The notes: generated by a model from the letters alone, not told the origin. A stretch of DNA of 33,028 nucleotides from Clostridium acidisoli DSM 12555 (GCF_900176305.1 NZ_FWXH01000022.1:1-33028), one strand, 5' to 3'; shown: positions 8,048-19,350, counted from the stretch's first letter. Numbers and translations: made by a program.

Positions 8048-8092
8048 AAATAAGGTATTTTTCAAAGTTCAACTTTGAAAAATACCTTATTT
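8048..8092. terminator. Terminator of the atp operon
   Basis: The 22-base arms 8048-8069 and 8071-8092 are perfect inverted repeats (cores AAGGTATTTTTCAAAG and CTTTGAAAAATACCTT). On the minus strand the stem begins 2 bases after the atpC stop and runs into TTTTTTT. It is the strongest terminator in the window. Confidence 0.92.
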
Positions 8093-8094
8093 CT

Positions 8095-8499
8095 TTAAAT
8101 ACCTTTTGTTTTGATTCTAGCAACTGCTCTTTGAAGAGCAATTTCAGCTCTAGCTGTATCTGTCTTACCAGGCTCTTTATTAAGTCTTTCCTCGGCTCTT
8201 TTTTTTGCTTCTTCAGCTCTTCTTACATCAATTTCCTCAGGCCACTCTGAAGCATCAACTAACATTTCCACTTCAGTTTTTGTAACTTTCATAAGTCCAG
8301 TTGATGTAAAAGCAACTTTTTCTGTTCCGTCTTCAAGCTTAAATCTTGTTTCTGCTGGTTTTAACAAGCCAACAAAAGGAATATGTTCTGGAAGTATTCC
8401 TATACCACCATTTTCAGTTTGTGTATTAATTTCCTTTACTTCGCCAGCATAGAATTTCTTTTCAGGAGTTACTATGCTAAGCTTCATTTTAGATGCCAT
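8095..8499 (-). CDS. atpC: ATP synthase epsilon subunit
   Basis: 134 aa, normal length. Central-stalk subunit that couples rotor to catalytic head and can inhibit ATP hydrolysis. It has an N-terminal beta-sandwich (SIVTPEKKFYAGEVKEIN, NGGIGILPEHIPFVGLLKPA) and a C-terminal helical hairpin rich in Arg, Ala and Glu (RRAEEAKKRAEERL). Start at 8499 with AAGGAGTG 8 bases upstream. It is the last gene of the atp operon, 14 bases after atpD, and directly followed by the operon terminator. Confidence 0.97.
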   Translation of the reverse strand: MASKMKLSIVTPEKKFYAGEVKEINTQTENGGIGILPEHIPFVGLLKPAETRFKLEDGTEKVAFTSTGLMKVTKTEVEMLVDASEWPEEIDVRRAEEAKKRAEERLNKEPGKTDTARAEIALQRAVARIKTKGI

Positions 8500-8513
8500 G
8501 CAAAATCACTCCT

Positions 8514-9923
<1,410 letters not shown>

Positions 9924-9929
9924 TTAATC

Positions 9930-10772
9930 TTATTCTTGAGCTTGTGCTCCTGAAACTATTTCAGTTATTTCACTAGTTATTGCACTTTGTCTTATTCTGT
10001 TATATCTAAGATTTAAAGCATCCAATAAATCATTAGCATTCTTTGTAGAACTATCCATTGAAGACATTCTAGCCGCTTGTTCACTTGCTTTAGAATTTAA
10101 TAAGAAGTTAAATATTTGAGATTTTAAATAGACACTCTCAACACCTTCTAATAATTCATTTGCTTCAGGCTCAAATTCTCCAGCACTACCACTTTTTTTA
10201 TCAACTTTTAGTGGTAATACCAATTGATCTACAACGGTTTGTTTTACAGTTGATTTAAATTTAGTGTACACTACATGGACTTCGCCAACTTCACCATTTT
10301 TGTAAAGATCCAATGCATGTTCGGATATTGTTTTGGCTTCCTTTAATGTTGGTTCATCTGGTATATCAACATATTCAGCTACTGTATCGTATTTTAACCT
10401 TCTAAAGTAACCTCTTCCTTTTTGTCCTACAGACATTATAATAGAATTTGGTCTATCAGTTGAAGCTTTCTCTACGGTAGCTGTAACAACAGCTGCATTA
10501 AAACCTCCACAAAGTCCAGAATCAGAGGACAAAGTTATATATAATTTTTTGTTACTTCCGTTACCTTGAACATATATGCTTTTGCCCACTATACCTTCAG
10601 CAACACTTTTCATTATACTTTCAAATGAATTATAATAACCTTGATTTGATTCTAAATTTATTCTGCATTTTCTCAATTTAGAGGTGGCAATAAGTCCCAT
10701 GGCGTTGGTTATTTTCTTTGTACTAGTTACAGATTTAATTCTTCTTTTTATTACAAGAAGTCCTCCTGCCAT
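9930..10772 (-). CDS. atpG: ATP synthase gamma subunit
   Basis: 280 aa rotor shaft of F1. The N-terminal coiled-coil helix begins IKRRIKSVTSTKKITNAMG, a highly conserved stretch; the C-terminal helix ends RQSAITSEITEIVSGA. The middle (LYITLSSDSGLCGGFN) is the Rossmann-like domain. AGGAGGTG lies just before the start. Spacing to atpA is 37 bases, and to atpD 18. Confidence 0.98.
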   Translation of the reverse strand: MAGGLLVIKRRIKSVTSTKKITNAMGLIATSKLRKCRINLESNQGYYNSFESIMKSVAEGIVGKSIYVQGNGSNKKLYITLSSDSGLCGGFNAAVVTATVEKASTDRPNSIIMSVGQKGRGYFRRLKYDTVAEYVDIPDEPTLKEAKTISEHALDLYKNGEVGEVHVVYTKFKSTVKQTVVDQLVLPLKVDKKSGSAGEFEPEANELLEGVESVYLKSQIFNFLLNSKASEQAARMSSMDSSTKNANDLLDALNLRYNRIRQSAITSEITEIVSGAQAQE

Positions 10773-10809
10773 ACTACACCTCCTGCATAGATAAACCTAT
10801 GCTTTTCTG

Positions 10810-12312
10810 TTAAAAAACTTTTTTATATTCTTCGATTGCTTCATTAAGCATCTTCTTAATTTCATCATCTAATACTTTCTTTGAAAGAATTGCTTCTCCC
10901 ACTTCTTTATGGTGAGTATCCATGAATTCAAGTAATCCTTTTTCGAATTCTTTAATTCTTGCAACATCTACATCCATTACATGGTTTTCAACAACAGCAT
11001 AGATTATGATTATTTGCTTTTCTACAGGCATTGGTTCATATTGATCTTGCTTAAATACTTCAAGTAATCTCTTACCTTTATCAAGTCTTCTCTTTGATTC
11101 ATTATCAAGATCTGAACCAAATTGTGAGAATGCAGCAAGCTCTCTGTACTGAGCAAGTTCAAGTCTTAATGTACCTGAAACTTGTTTCATTGCCTTAATT
11201 TGAGCACTACCACCAACTCTGGATACTGATATACCTGAGTTAACAGCTGGCCTTTGTCCTGCATGGAAAAGATCAGCTTCAAGGAATATCTGTCCATCAG
11301 TTATAGATATAACATTTGTTGGTATATATGCAGCAACGTCTCCTGCTTGAGTTTCAATTATAGGAAGGGCTGTTATTGATCCTCCACCTAATTTATCAGA
11401 AAGTTTTGCAGCTCTCTCAAGAAGTCTTGAATGTAAATAGAATACGTCTCCTGGATAAGCCTCTCTAGCAGGTGGTCTCTTAAGTAATAATGACATTGTT
11501 CTATATGCAACAGCATGCTTACTTAAATCATCATATACTATTAATACATCTTTTCCTTGATCCATGAAATACTCACCCATAGTTACTCCTGCATATGGAG
11601 CAAGATATTGAAGTGGAGCAGTTTCAGATGCAGTAGAAGAAACGATTATTGTATAATCCATAGCACCTTTTTGAGTAAGTGTATTATAAATATGAGCTAC
11701 TGTAGACTGTTTTTGTCCTATAGCAACATAAATACATATAACATCTTGACCTTTTTGATTAATTATAGTATCAATAGCTATGGCTGTTTTACCAGTCTGT
11801 CTATCTCCTATAATAAGTTCTCTTTGACCTCTTCCAATAGGAATCATTGAGTCAATTGATTTTATACCAGTTTGTAGTGGCTCATTAACTGATTTTCTTT
11901 CGATAACACCGTGAGCAACAACATCTGCTGGTCTAAATTCTGCTGCTTTTGCTGGTCCTTTTCCATCAATTGGCTGGCCTAGTGCATTTACAACTCTGCC
12001 TATCATAGCTTCTCCAACTGGTACTTCAACAACTTTACCAGTACTCTTTACTATGTCGCCTTCTTTGATTCCTTCATCGTCACCAAGCAAAACACAACCT
12101 ACATTATCTTGTTCTAGATTCATTACCATTCCAAATACATCACCTGGAAATTCAAGAAGTTCTCCTGCCATACAGTTTTCTAAACCGTATACTCTGGCAA
12201 TACCATCACCTACTTGAATTATTGTACCTGAATCTACTGATTCAACTTTATTATCATAACCTTCAATTTGTTGTTTTATTATTGAGGTTATTTCTTCAGG
12301 TTTTATGTTCAT
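10810..12312 (-). CDS. atpA: ATP synthase alpha subunit
   Basis: 500 aa non-catalytic nucleotide-binding subunit of F1. The P-loop is [13 protein letters not shown] at about residues 168-180. Also visible are the conserved [16 protein letters not shown] and [17 protein letters not shown]. The N-terminal helix ([16 protein letters not shown]) is the contact for the delta subunit. GAGGTGAG lies before the start. It sits 10 bases after atpH. Confidence 0.99.
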   Translation of the reverse strand: MNIKPEEITSIIKQQIEGYDNKVESVDSGTIIQVGDGIARVYGLENCMAGELLEFPGDVFGMVMNLEQDNVGCVLLGDDEGIKEGDIVKSTGKVVEVPVGEAMIGRVVNALGQPIDGKGPAKAAEFRPADVVAHGVIERKSVNEPLQTGIKSIDSMIPIGRGQRELIIGDRQTGKTAIAIDTIINQKGQDVICIYVAIGQKQSTVAHIYNTLTQKGAMDYTIIVSSTASETAPLQYLAPYAGVTMGEYFMDQGKDVLIVYDDLSKHAVAYRTMSLLLKRPPAREAYPGDVFYLHSRLLERAAKLSDKLGGGSITALPIIETQAGDVAAYIPTNVISITDGQIFLEADLFHAGQRPAVNSGISVSRVGGSAQIKAMKQVSGTLRLELAQYRELAAFSQFGSDLDNESKRRLDKGKRLLEVFKQDQYEPMPVEKQIIIIYAVVENHVMDVDVARIKEFEKGLLEFMDTHHKEVGEAILSKKVLDDEIKKMLNEAIEEYKKVF

Positions 12313-12322
12313 AGGCTCACCT

Positions 12323-12862
12323 CTATCCTCTTATAAGCATTAATTTTTTCATTTCATCAATTTTGTTCTTTACTGTTCCATCGATAACGTCATCACCAAC
12401 TCTAACATAAACCCCACCTAAAATACTTTCGTCAATATTTTCTTTCAAAATTATTGATTTTTTATACTTAGCCTTAAGCTTATCAACTAAAGATGTTCTT
12501 TCTTTATCATTTAGTGGAACTACAGTTTTTACAACCGCAATAATTTCACTGTTTTTCTCCAAACGAACTTTTTCCATTTGGAAAATAACAGTATCTAGTT
12601 CAGTAATTCTGTCTTTTTCTATAAGTAACAACAGAAAAGAGATCATTTCTTTATCAATTTTGTCGACAAAAACATCTTTAAAAATTTGCATTTTTTTAGA
12701 AGTACTTATTTTAGGATGATTAATTACTTGACTTAAATCGCTATTTCCCTTTATTAATGTTTCAATTTCTTTTAAGTCAGCAATATATTCATCTATTTTA
12801 TTTTTTTCTTCAGCTACATCATATAATGCAACTGCGTATCTTTTAGCTAGATATTCATACAT
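12323..12862 (-). CDS. atpH: ATP synthase delta subunit
   Basis: 179 aa peripheral-stalk cap that joins the b subunit to alpha. It shows the family's N-terminal motif [16 protein letters not shown]-like ([16 protein letters not shown]) and the C-terminal [20 protein letters not shown]. The ATG follows the atpF stop by a single base, which suggests translational coupling; the ribosome binding site (GGTAGGTAA) is weak on its own. Confidence 0.97.
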   Translation of the reverse strand: MYEYLAKRYAVALYDVAEEKNKIDEYIADLKEIETLIKGNSDLSQVINHPKISTSKKMQIFKDVFVDKIDKEMISFLLLLIEKDRITELDTVIFQMEKVRLEKNSEIIAVVKTVVPLNDKERTSLVDKLKAKYKKSIILKENIDESILGGVYVRVGDDVIDGTVKNKIDEMKKLMLIRG

Positions 12863-12863
12863 A

Positions 12864-13343
12864 TTAATTACCTACCTTAGCTATAAATTCTTCAATAAGT
12901 CTTCTATGTTCTGCCTCATCTATTGCTTTTTCCAAAGCTTTTGATGACAAAATCACAGCAAGATCAACTACTTTTTTCTTTAATTCATCTTCTGCTTTTT
13001 CTTTCTCTCTTTCTATATCTTTCTTAGCCCTAGCAGCTATTAGTTCAGCTTCACTTGAAGCTTCATTTTTAATCTGCTCTGACACCTTTTCAGCTTTCTG
13101 CTTGTAATCTTCTACTATACTCTTACCTTGTTCTTTTGATTGCTCTAAATTCTTTTGTGTTTCAATTTTAAGAACTTCTGCTTCTTTTTTATCAGCATTA
13201 GCTTTATCTATTGTATCTTTTACTTCGCTGTTTCTGTCATCTACTACCTTAGTAATTTTTTCGAAGAAAAAATGTTTTAAGAATAACAAAGCAATTATAA
13301 AGTTGATTATAGTAATAATAATTGTACTTACATTTCCTTCCAT
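12864..13343 (-). CDS. atpF: ATP synthase subunit b
   Basis: 159 aa peripheral-stalk subunit. One membrane helix lies at about residues 6-26 ([18 protein letters not shown]), followed by a long Lys/Glu-rich coiled coil to the end. AGGAGG lies 11 bases before the start, slightly far. It lies 52 bases after atpE and abuts atpH. One copy only, so the stalk is expected to be a b2 homodimer. Confidence 0.97.
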   Translation of the reverse strand: MEGNVSTIIITIINFIIALLFLKHFFFEKITKVVDDRNSEVKDTIDKANADKKEAEVLKIETQKNLEQSKEQGKSIVEDYKQKAEKVSEQIKNEASSEAELIAARAKKDIEREKEKAEDELKKKVVDLAVILSSKALEKAIDEAEHRRLIEEFIAKVGN

Positions 13344-13395
13344 TTGCCCAAAAGCCTCCTTTCGGCCTAATTTTTATACATAATCAGTTATAATA

Positions 13396-13647
13396 TTATT
13401 GCCATTTCATGAATAGTAGTAATATTGCAACTAATAAAGCATATAAAGAAGTAACTTCGGCAAATGCCAAACCTATAAACATTGTAGATGTTACAGATCC
13501 TCTTGCTTCTGGTTGTCTTCCGATAGCTTCAACAGCCTTACCAGTAACAGTACCTATACCAACACCTCCGCCTAAACATCCAATTGCAGCTAATCCTGCA
13601 CCTATTGCACACATTCCATCTAAAAAAGTTTTAGCATCAATATTCAT
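13396..13647 (-). CDS. atpE: ATP synthase c subunit (rotor ring)
   Basis: 83 aa proteolipid with two membrane helices joined by the polar loop GRQPEARG. The ion-binding carboxylate is Glu64 in AFAEVTSLY. Compared with the Na+-binding c subunits of Ilyobacter tartaricus, which use Gln32 and Ser66, the matching places here appear to be Ile31 and Val65, and the Pro of the first helix is Gly. This argues for H+ rather than Na+, although Thr66 and Tyr69 are kept. AAGGAGG 6 bases before the ATG and an 80-base gap after atpB fit its need for high expression. Confidence 0.98.
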   Translation of the reverse strand: MNIDAKTFLDGMCAIGAGLAAIGCLGGGVGIGTVTGKAVEAIGRQPEARGSVTSTMFIGLAFAEVTSLYALLVAILLLFMKWQ

Positions 13648-13727
13648 TTTTTTTCCTCCTTAAAGTTAAATTTAATTATGATATTTATAATATCTACTAT
13701 CAATTTTGATGTAGTTTATTATTACTA

Positions 13728-14402
13728 TTATTCTGCCTCTGATCCCATCTTAGTGTATAACATAGTAAGCATCATAAATATATACACCTGTATTACACCA
13801 TCAAACATGTCGAAAAACATATGAAAAGGTACTGGAACTATAAATGCAAAATGGCCCATGTATTTATATATTAAGCCTATTAATATAGATCCTACAAGCA
13901 TATTACAAAATAGTCTTAGACACAATGATATTGGAAGAGTAATTTTTTCAAGTAAATTCATTGGAAACATCAATGCATATGGAGTAATCAATTCTTTACC
14001 ATAGCCACCTATTCCAACTTTTCTAAATGCAGTTACATTTATAACAACAAAACTTATTAATGCAAAACCTGCAGTTACATTGATATCCTTAGTGGATGGT
14101 TCAACTCCAACTAATGCTGACAGATTTAAGAAAAACAAGAAAATTCCCATGGTACCAATAAAGGGTACAAAGCCCATAAACTCTTCTCCCATATTTTCTT
14201 TTACTAAACCTGTAAATAAATTAACAAGCATCTCTAGCACACTTTGTTTTTTACTAGGTACTTTTCTTAAATTACTAGTAAAAGCTAAAACCAATATTGC
14301 TATTATGACCATAATTACCCATTGAGTAACAATACTACTGGTTATATTAATATTATGACCGCCTACATTTAAAGAAAATAACGTTTTAGCATTTAAATCC
14401 AT
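13728..14402 (-). CDS. atpB: ATP synthase subunit a
   Basis: 224 aa membrane stator subunit that forms the ion half-channels. Five or six membrane helices are visible. The essential Arg lies in SLCLRLFCNMLVGSILIGL, facing Glu64 of the c ring. The start at 14402 is preceded by GGAAGTGA. It is 16 bases after atpI and 80 before atpE. Confidence 0.98.
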   Translation of the reverse strand: MDLNAKTLFSLNVGGHNINITSSIVTQWVIMVIIAILVLAFTSNLRKVPSKKQSVLEMLVNLFTGLVKENMGEEFMGFVPFIGTMGIFLFFLNLSALVGVEPSTKDINVTAGFALISFVVINVTAFRKVGIGGYGKELITPYALMFPMNLLEKITLPISLCLRLFCNMLVGSILIGLIYKYMGHFAFIVPVPFHMFFDMFDGVIQVYIFMMLTMLYTKMGSEAE

Positions 14403-14418
14403 CTTATCACTTCCTTTC

Positions 14419-14784
14419 TTATTTTTTTATTGTTAATCCATGAAGGATAACAGCTATGTAGTGAAGAGTATAGCCTATTATTATAGCTATATATTTAAAC
14501 TTATCATTACCACATAATATTATAACAATACATAGTGTAATAATAATTCTAAATGCAGATATTAAAATAGTGAGAAATTTTTTTCCAGATATAGATAATA
14601 TAAAACTTGTTGAAATTGCATTAAGCACAAAATTAAATGCTGCTAAAATTAACCCTACTATTATTATGTAATCGTAAGGTTTATAAAAAACATAAGATAT
14701 AATAAATGCTAACACTGCAATAATTATATCAATGACAAATACCCTTTTTAAAATAAATTTCACTTCTGAGTCCAATTCGTTCAC
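14419..14784 (-). CDS. atpI: ATP synthase subunit I (AtpI)
   Basis: 121 aa, four predicted membrane helices. AtpI helps assemble the c ring or supplies Mg2+ in other bacteria; it is not part of the finished enzyme. Recognised mainly by position as first gene of the operon, size and topology, with the motif AAFNFVLNAIS in the middle. The start is read as GTG at 14784. The ribosome binding site is poor there, but the nearest good promoter would give an 18-base leader, which fits. A GTG eight codons downstream is the alternative. Confidence 0.85.
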   Translation of the reverse strand: MNELDSEVKFILKRVFVIDIIIAVLAFIISYVFYKPYDYIIIVGLILAAFNFVLNAISTSFILSISGKKFLTILISAFRIIITLCIVIILCGNDKFKYIAIIIGYTLHYIAVILHGLTIKK

Positions 14785-14808
14785 CTACTGTCTGATTAGG
14801 ATATTTAA

Positions 14809-14836
14809 ATTATATATCTAACTAATTTTTATTCAA
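14809..14836 (-). promoter_or_regulatory. Candidate promoter of the atp operon
   Basis: On the minus strand TTGAAT (14836-14831), a 16-base spacer and a perfect TATAAT (14814-14809). It lies directly ahead of atpI. The rest of the gap to the thlA terminator (14837-15118) is very AT-rich and shows no gene. Confidence 0.45.
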
Positions 14837-15118
14837 ACATGGATAATTAGACATATTAAGCTATTTAAAGCATTTATACTAAATTAACTCTACATTAATC
14901 CTTATTAATCCCCAAATCTCTCATTTTATATATTATGATTATTTTTTTTTTCTTATTTCATTTATTTGATAATACTTTATTTTCTGTCTTTTTATACTAC
15001 AAAGTCCTTGTAAACGAAATCACTTGCATATAGTTTAACACATTTCTTAATATTTAATATTTTATTATACAATAAAAATATAATTGTACAGTTCTAATTT
15101 CATAAAAATTAAATAAAA

Positions 15119-15153
15119 AACAAAAGAGATGTTAAGAAAACATCTCTTTTGTT
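15119..15153. terminator. Terminator of thlA
   Basis: The 15-base arms 15119-15133 and 15139-15153 (AACAAAAGAGATGTT and its complement) pair perfectly around a 5-base loop. On the minus strand a TTTTTTATTTAATTTTT tract follows. It lies 17 bases after the thlA stop. Confidence 0.92.
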
Positions 15154-15169
15154 AACAAAAAGTTTACAT

Positions 15170-16348
15170 TTATCTTTCTACAATAAGTGCTGTTCCTTGT
15201 CCGCCACCTATGCAAAGTGTAGCAAGACCCTTTTTAGCATCTCTTTTTTCCATTTCATATAAAAGTGTAACTAATATTCTAGCACCTGATGCTCCTACAG
15301 GATGTCCAAGAGCTATAGCTCCACCATTTACATTTACTTTACTCATATCAAAGTTTAAGTCTTTAGCAACTGCTAAACTTTGAGCTGCAAAAGCTTCATT
15401 AGCTTCAATTAAATCTAAATCTTCAACTTTTAAGTTTGCTCTTTGAAGTGCAGTCTTAGTAGCTCCAACTGGTCCATAACCCATTATAGCTGGGTCAAGT
15501 CCTTTTGATCCAAATGATACTATTTTAGCAAGTGGTTTAACTCCAAGTTCTTTTGCTTTTTCTGCACTCATTATAACAAATGCAGCAGCTCCATCGTTTA
15601 TACCTGAAGCATTTCCAGCAGTTACTGTACCATCTTTCTTAAATGCAGTTCTAAGTTTTGATAATCCTTCTATGGTTGTACCAAATCTTGGGAATTCATC
15701 TGTATCAAATATTTTAGGATCACCTTTTCTCTGTGGTATTTCTACAGGAACAATTTCGTCTTTAAATTTGCCACCTTTTATAGCTGCTTCAGCTTTTTGT
15801 TGTGAAGCAAGTGCGAATTTATCTTGATCTTCTCTAGAAAGATTCCATTTTTCTGCTATGTTTTCAGCAGTTATTCCCATGTGATAGCCATTAAATGCAT
15901 CCCATAGTCCATCTGTAATCATTTCATCTACAAATTTTGTATCGCCCATTTTACTTCCCCATCTAGCTTCATTAACTAAATAAGGGGCTCTTGACATGTT
16001 TTCCATACCACCAGCAACTACAACATCAGTATCTCCTGATAATATCATCTGACGTGCAAGTGATACTGCTCTAAGACCAGAACCACATACTTTATTTATT
16101 GTAAAAGATGATGTTTCTAAAGGTAATCCTGCTTTTACAGATGCCTGTCTTGCTGGATTTTGTCCAAGTCCTGCTTGAAGAACATTTCCCATAACTACTT
16201 CTTCAACATCTTCTGGTTTTATTCCAGCTCTTTTTACAGCTTCCTTTATTACTAATGCTCCTAGATCTACAGCTGAAACATTTTTCAAGCTACCTCCAAA
16301 TGAACCAACAGGTGTTCTTACAGCACTTGCTATTACTACTTCTCTCAT
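15170..16348 (-). CDS. thlA: Acetyl-CoA C-acetyltransferase (thiolase)
   Basis: 392 aa. It condenses two acetyl-CoA to acetoacetyl-CoA, the entry to the butyrate/butanol pathway in clostridia. Catalytic residues are clear: Cys88 in NKVCGSGLR, the His of [17 protein letters not shown], and the second Cys in [12 protein letters not shown]. Length is typical. AGGAGG precedes the ATG. It stands as a single-gene unit with a consensus promoter, a terminator and a candidate Rex operator, which fits redox control of fermentation. A degradative role is possible for thiolases in general, but this context favours the biosynthetic one. Confidence 0.97.
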   Translation of the reverse strand: MREVVIASAVRTPVGSFGGSLKNVSAVDLGALVIKEAVKRAGIKPEDVEEVVMGNVLQAGLGQNPARQASVKAGLPLETSSFTINKVCGSGLRAVSLARQMILSGDTDVVVAGGMENMSRAPYLVNEARWGSKMGDTKFVDEMITDGLWDAFNGYHMGITAENIAEKWNLSREDQDKFALASQQKAEAAIKGGKFKDEIVPVEIPQRKGDPKIFDTDEFPRFGTTIEGLSKLRTAFKKDGTVTAGNASGINDGAAAFVIMSAEKAKELGVKPLAKIVSFGSKGLDPAIMGYGPVGATKTALQRANLKVEDLDLIEANEAFAAQSLAVAKDLNFDMSKVNVNGGAIALGHPVGASGARILVTLLYEMEKRDAKKGLATLCIGGGQGTALIVER

Positions 16349-16412
16349 TGAAATAACCTCCTAAAATTTATAATCTTGCGTTAAATAACAATATCTTTAA
16401 TTTCCAATTTTA

Positions 16413-16441
16413 ATTATACCCACAATTATTTTTTTTATCAA
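16413..16441 (-). promoter_or_regulatory. Strong sigma-A promoter of thlA
   Basis: On the minus strand TTGATA (16441-16436), a 17-base spacer and TATAAT (16418-16413). The leader to the ATG is about 60 bases. Clostridial thl promoters are known to be strong. Confidence 0.75.
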
Positions 16442-16447
16442 TAGATT

Positions 16448-16465
16448 TTGTTAAAAAATAAACAA
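16448..16465. promoter_or_regulatory. Candidate Rex operator upstream of thlA
   Basis: TTGTTAAAAAATAAACAA matches the Rex consensus TTGTTAANNNNTTAACAA at 13 of its 14 fixed positions. It lies 6 bases upstream of the thlA -35 box. Rex is the NADH/NAD+-sensing repressor that controls fermentation genes in clostridia. In this AT-rich DNA a chance match is possible. Confidence 0.45.
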
Positions 16466-16491
16466 AGTCAACCTTCGAATTCTAGATTCAC

Positions 16492-17625
16492 TTATACACT
16501 TTTCTCTATATTGAAGTATTTTAATATTATATCTGTAATTCTCTTAGATGCCAAACCATCTCCATAAGGATTTATAGCTCTACTCATATTTAAATACTTA
16601 TCCTCATTGTTAATAAGTTCACTTGCCTCTCTTACAATTTTATCTATATCTGTTCCAACAAGTTTTACTGTCTTTGCTTCTACAGCTTCTGGTCTTTCAG
16701 TTACATTTCTCAATACTAAAACAGGTTTACCAAGGTGAGGTGCTTCTTCTTGTAATCCACCTGAATCAGTCATTACCATAAAACTCTTATTCATTAGATT
16801 ATGTGTTTCCTTTGTGTCTAGTGGAGGTAATAAATGTACTCCTTTAACACCATCTAGATATTTATAAACCACATCTCTTACAATTGGATTTAAGTGGACT
16901 AAATAAACAAGCTCCACATCATCATTATCTGTAACTATTTTTTTTAAAGCTTTACATATATTTTCTATACCTTCGCCCCAATTTTCTCTTCTGTGTGCCG
17001 TTACCATTATTACTTTTTTACTAGAATAATCTAAGCTGTTTAATTCTTCATTTTGAAACTTATAATCTTTTTCTACAGTATGCTCCATAGCATCAATTAC
17101 CGTATTACCTGTTATGTAAATATTATCTTCTGATACGCCTTCATTCAGTAAGTTATTTTTTGACCCCTTTGTTGGTGCGAAGTGTATATCAGCAATTGCT
17201 CCCGTTAATTTTCTATTCATTTCTTCAGGGAAAGGAAAATATTTATCAAAAGTACGAAGACCTGCTTCCACATGACCTACAGGTATTTGTTTGTAAAATG
17301 CCGCTAATGCACCTGCAAAAGTAGTGGTAGTATCTCCATGAACTAAAACCATATCCGGTTTTTCTTCTTCAAAAATGCTTTCTAGCCCCTCAAGTGCTCT
17401 TGTTGTTATGCTAGTTAATGTTTGTTTGTCTTTCATTATATTAAGATCGTAATCAGGTGATATTTCAAATAGTTTTAAAACTTGATCAAGCATCTCTCTA
17501 TGTTGTGCAGTTACACACACTTTAACATCTATCTCTTTCCTAGATTTAAGTTCTTTAACAAGCGGCGCCATTTTTACAGCTTCTGGTCTAGTACCGAAAA
17601 TAGTTATAACTTTTATCCTACTCAA
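16492..17625 (-). CDS. wecB: UDP-N-acetylglucosamine 2-epimerase (non-hydrolysing)
   Basis: 377 aa. It interconverts UDP-GlcNAc and UDP-ManNAc for the linkage unit of wall teichoic acid or another surface polysaccharide. Family motifs: N-terminal FGTRPEAVKMAPL, VHGDTTTTFAGALAA, the Glu pair in GHVEAGLRT and FPEEMNRKL, and VTAHRRENWGEG with the active-site His. The start is TTG at 17625, set by AGGAGG 8 bases upstream. It is 22 bases after the wecA/tagO gene and probably in one operon with it. Confidence 0.96.
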   Translation of the reverse strand: MSRIKVITIFGTRPEAVKMAPLVKELKSRKEIDVKVCVTAQHREMLDQVLKLFEISPDYDLNIMKDKQTLTSITTRALEGLESIFEEEKPDMVLVHGDTTTTFAGALAAFYKQIPVGHVEAGLRTFDKYFPFPEEMNRKLTGAIADIHFAPTKGSKNNLLNEGVSEDNIYITGNTVIDAMEHTVEKDYKFQNEELNSLDYSSKKVIMVTAHRRENWGEGIENICKALKKIVTDNDDVELVYLVHLNPIVRDVVYKYLDGVKGVHLLPPLDTKETHNLMNKSFMVMTDSGGLQEEAPHLGKPVLVLRNVTERPEAVEAKTVKLVGTDIDKIVREASELINNEDKYLNMSRAINPYGDGLASKRITDIILKYFNIEKSV

Positions 17626-17647
17626 TTTATTTTCCTCCTAATGTATT

Positions 17648-18685
17648 TTAATTTTTACGTTTAAACAATCCAAACTTCCATGCTAAAAATACAATTACAA
17701 TAACAACAACTGCTAAAACCATATATGCTCTTCTATTTGTAAGTTGCATAACTATTATTGCAATCATTCCTAAAATAGCATTTATCAAATACATAATAAT
17801 TACTACTTGTCTTTGACTAAGCCCCATATTGAGAAGTCTATGATGTAAATGCCCCTTATCAGCTTCCGCTATAGGTCTTCCATTTACTTTTCTTCTTATT
17901 ATGGCAAATAGAGTATCATATATCGGAAGGCCTAGTGCCAAAATAGGAACAGCTAAGACAATTGCTGATGCTGATTTTATTGCCCCCTTCATAGAGATTG
18001 CCGCAAGTAAAAATCCAATTAATTGTGCTCCTGTATCACCCATAAAGATAGATGCTGGGTTAAAATTATATGGCAAAAAACCAAGTATGGCAGCTGCAAG
18101 TATAATTGTAAGTGTAATTACTTCAAATTCTACTTTTCCACTTAAATAAGAAGCTGCAGTCATCGTTACACATGCTATAAAACCAAGTCCTGCTGAAAGT
18201 CCATCTAGCCCATCAATTAAATTAAAAGCGTTTGTTATACCAATAACCCATATTAAAGTAAGTGGAATTGCAAAAATTGGATTTATGCTTATAAATGGAT
18301 TAGTGTCACTTACCGGATTAGTTATTATGGAAATCATAGTATTAGTTCCAATAAGCACAAATGCTGCTATTACTTGAAAACTCAATTTTTGCCATGGTTT
18401 TATTGTATACTTGTCATCTATTAGCCCACCTATAACAATTATAGTAGCTCCAATTAAAATTCCCATTTCAGATTTATTTATAGGTCCACTTTTAGCAAAC
18501 ACCATAATAACAAAAGAAAAATAAATAGCTAATCCTCCGAGTTTTGGTATTGGTTTTTTATGTACTCTTCTATTATCTTTTGGTATGTCTACCACCCCTA
18601 AGATAATAGCAAGTTTTCTCACGATCGGAGTACTAATAAAAGAAATTAATGCTGCCAATACTGCTATAAAAAATAAGTTTTTCAT
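17648..18685 (-). CDS. tagO: Undecaprenyl-phosphate GlcNAc-1-phosphate transferase (WecA/TagO type)
   Basis: 345 aa polytopic membrane protein of about ten helices. It moves a sugar-1-phosphate onto undecaprenyl phosphate, the first step of teichoic acid or polysaccharide synthesis. Family signatures: IGGLIDDKYTIKPWQKL with the Asp pair, NAFNLIDGLDGLSAGLG, ASIFMGDTGAQLIGFLL and the His motif KGHLHHRLLNMG, which separates WecA/TagO from MraY. A wecB partner follows directly, which fits. AGGAAG precedes the ATG. The sugar specificity is inferred from the family. Confidence 0.92.
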   Translation of the reverse strand: MKNLFFIAVLAALISFISTPIVRKLAIILGVVDIPKDNRRVHKKPIPKLGGLAIYFSFVIMVFAKSGPINKSEMGILIGATIIVIGGLIDDKYTIKPWQKLSFQVIAAFVLIGTNTMISIITNPVSDTNPFISINPIFAIPLTLIWVIGITNAFNLIDGLDGLSAGLGFIACVTMTAASYLSGKVEFEVITLTIILAAAILGFLPYNFNPASIFMGDTGAQLIGFLLAAISMKGAIKSASAIVLAVPILALGLPIYDTLFAIIRRKVNGRPIAEADKGHLHHRLLNMGLSQRQVVIIMYLINAILGMIAIIVMQLTNRRAYMVLAVVVIVIVFLAWKFGLFKRKN

Positions 18686-18714
18686 AATATCTTCCTTTAC
18701 GTATATTATTATTG

Positions 18715-19203
18715 TTAATATGTACTTCTTCCATTAATTAAATCATCTTCTTCAATCCACGATTTTGTGTTAATAATCCTATATTCATTCTTATTGTCAC
18801 GAATAACTACTCTCTCTATTCCTGAATTGATTATTAGTCTTTTGCACATTGTGCATGAATTTGCTTTTTCAACATATTGATTTGTTTTCGCATCTTTACC
18901 AACAAGATACAAAGTGCTATTTATCATATCTCTTCTCGATGCACTAATTATTGCATTTGCCTCCGAATGAACTGAACGGCAAAGTTCATATTGTTCACCT
19001 CTAGGTACATTCATCTCTTCTCTTCTGCAAACTCCAAGATCGCTACAATTTTTTCTACCTCTTGGCGCACCTGTATATCCTGAAGATATTATTTCATCAT
19101 TTTTCACTATAATTGATCCAAAATTTCTTCTTAAGCAAGTTCCTCTTTCAAGTACAGTTTCAGCAATATCTAAATAATAATTATCTTTATTTCTACGATC
19201 CAA
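18715..19203 (-). CDS. Deoxycytidylate (dCMP) deaminase, ComEB-like
   Basis: 162 aa zinc enzyme that deaminates dCMP to dUMP for dTMP synthesis. Zinc ligands and the catalytic Glu are visible: His79-x-Glu81 in SVHSEANAII and Cys117/Cys120 in SCTMCKR. The upstream insert GAPRGRKNCSDLGVC is typical of dCMP rather than cytosine deaminases. The start is read as TTG at 19203, with AAGGAG 9 bases upstream; the frame extends to 19281 but the added residues do not look like the family. It leads the tagO-wecB run and is divergent from znuCB. Confidence 0.92.
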   Translation of the reverse strand: MDRRNKDNYYLDIAETVLERGTCLRRNFGSIIVKNDEIISSGYTGAPRGRKNCSDLGVCRREEMNVPRGEQYELCRSVHSEANAIISASRRDMINSTLYLVGKDAKTNQYVEKANSCTMCKRLIINSGIERVVIRDNKNEYRIINTKSWIEEDDLINGRSTY

Positions 19204-19350
19204 GCAAACCTTCTCCTTTTCCTTAATTACCTTTGAATAAACAAAATTCATTACAGAAATATTCCATTTTATAATTCTCATTATATATTATATCATTAAT
19301 CGAGATTTTTTTAATAATAATTTAAATTTATAATTATTTACAATGGCTAC

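Noticed and set aside
14837-15118. Small gene or riboswitch in the atpI-thlA gap
   Set aside because: Only AT-rich sequence with no stable stems, ribosome binding site or long frame.
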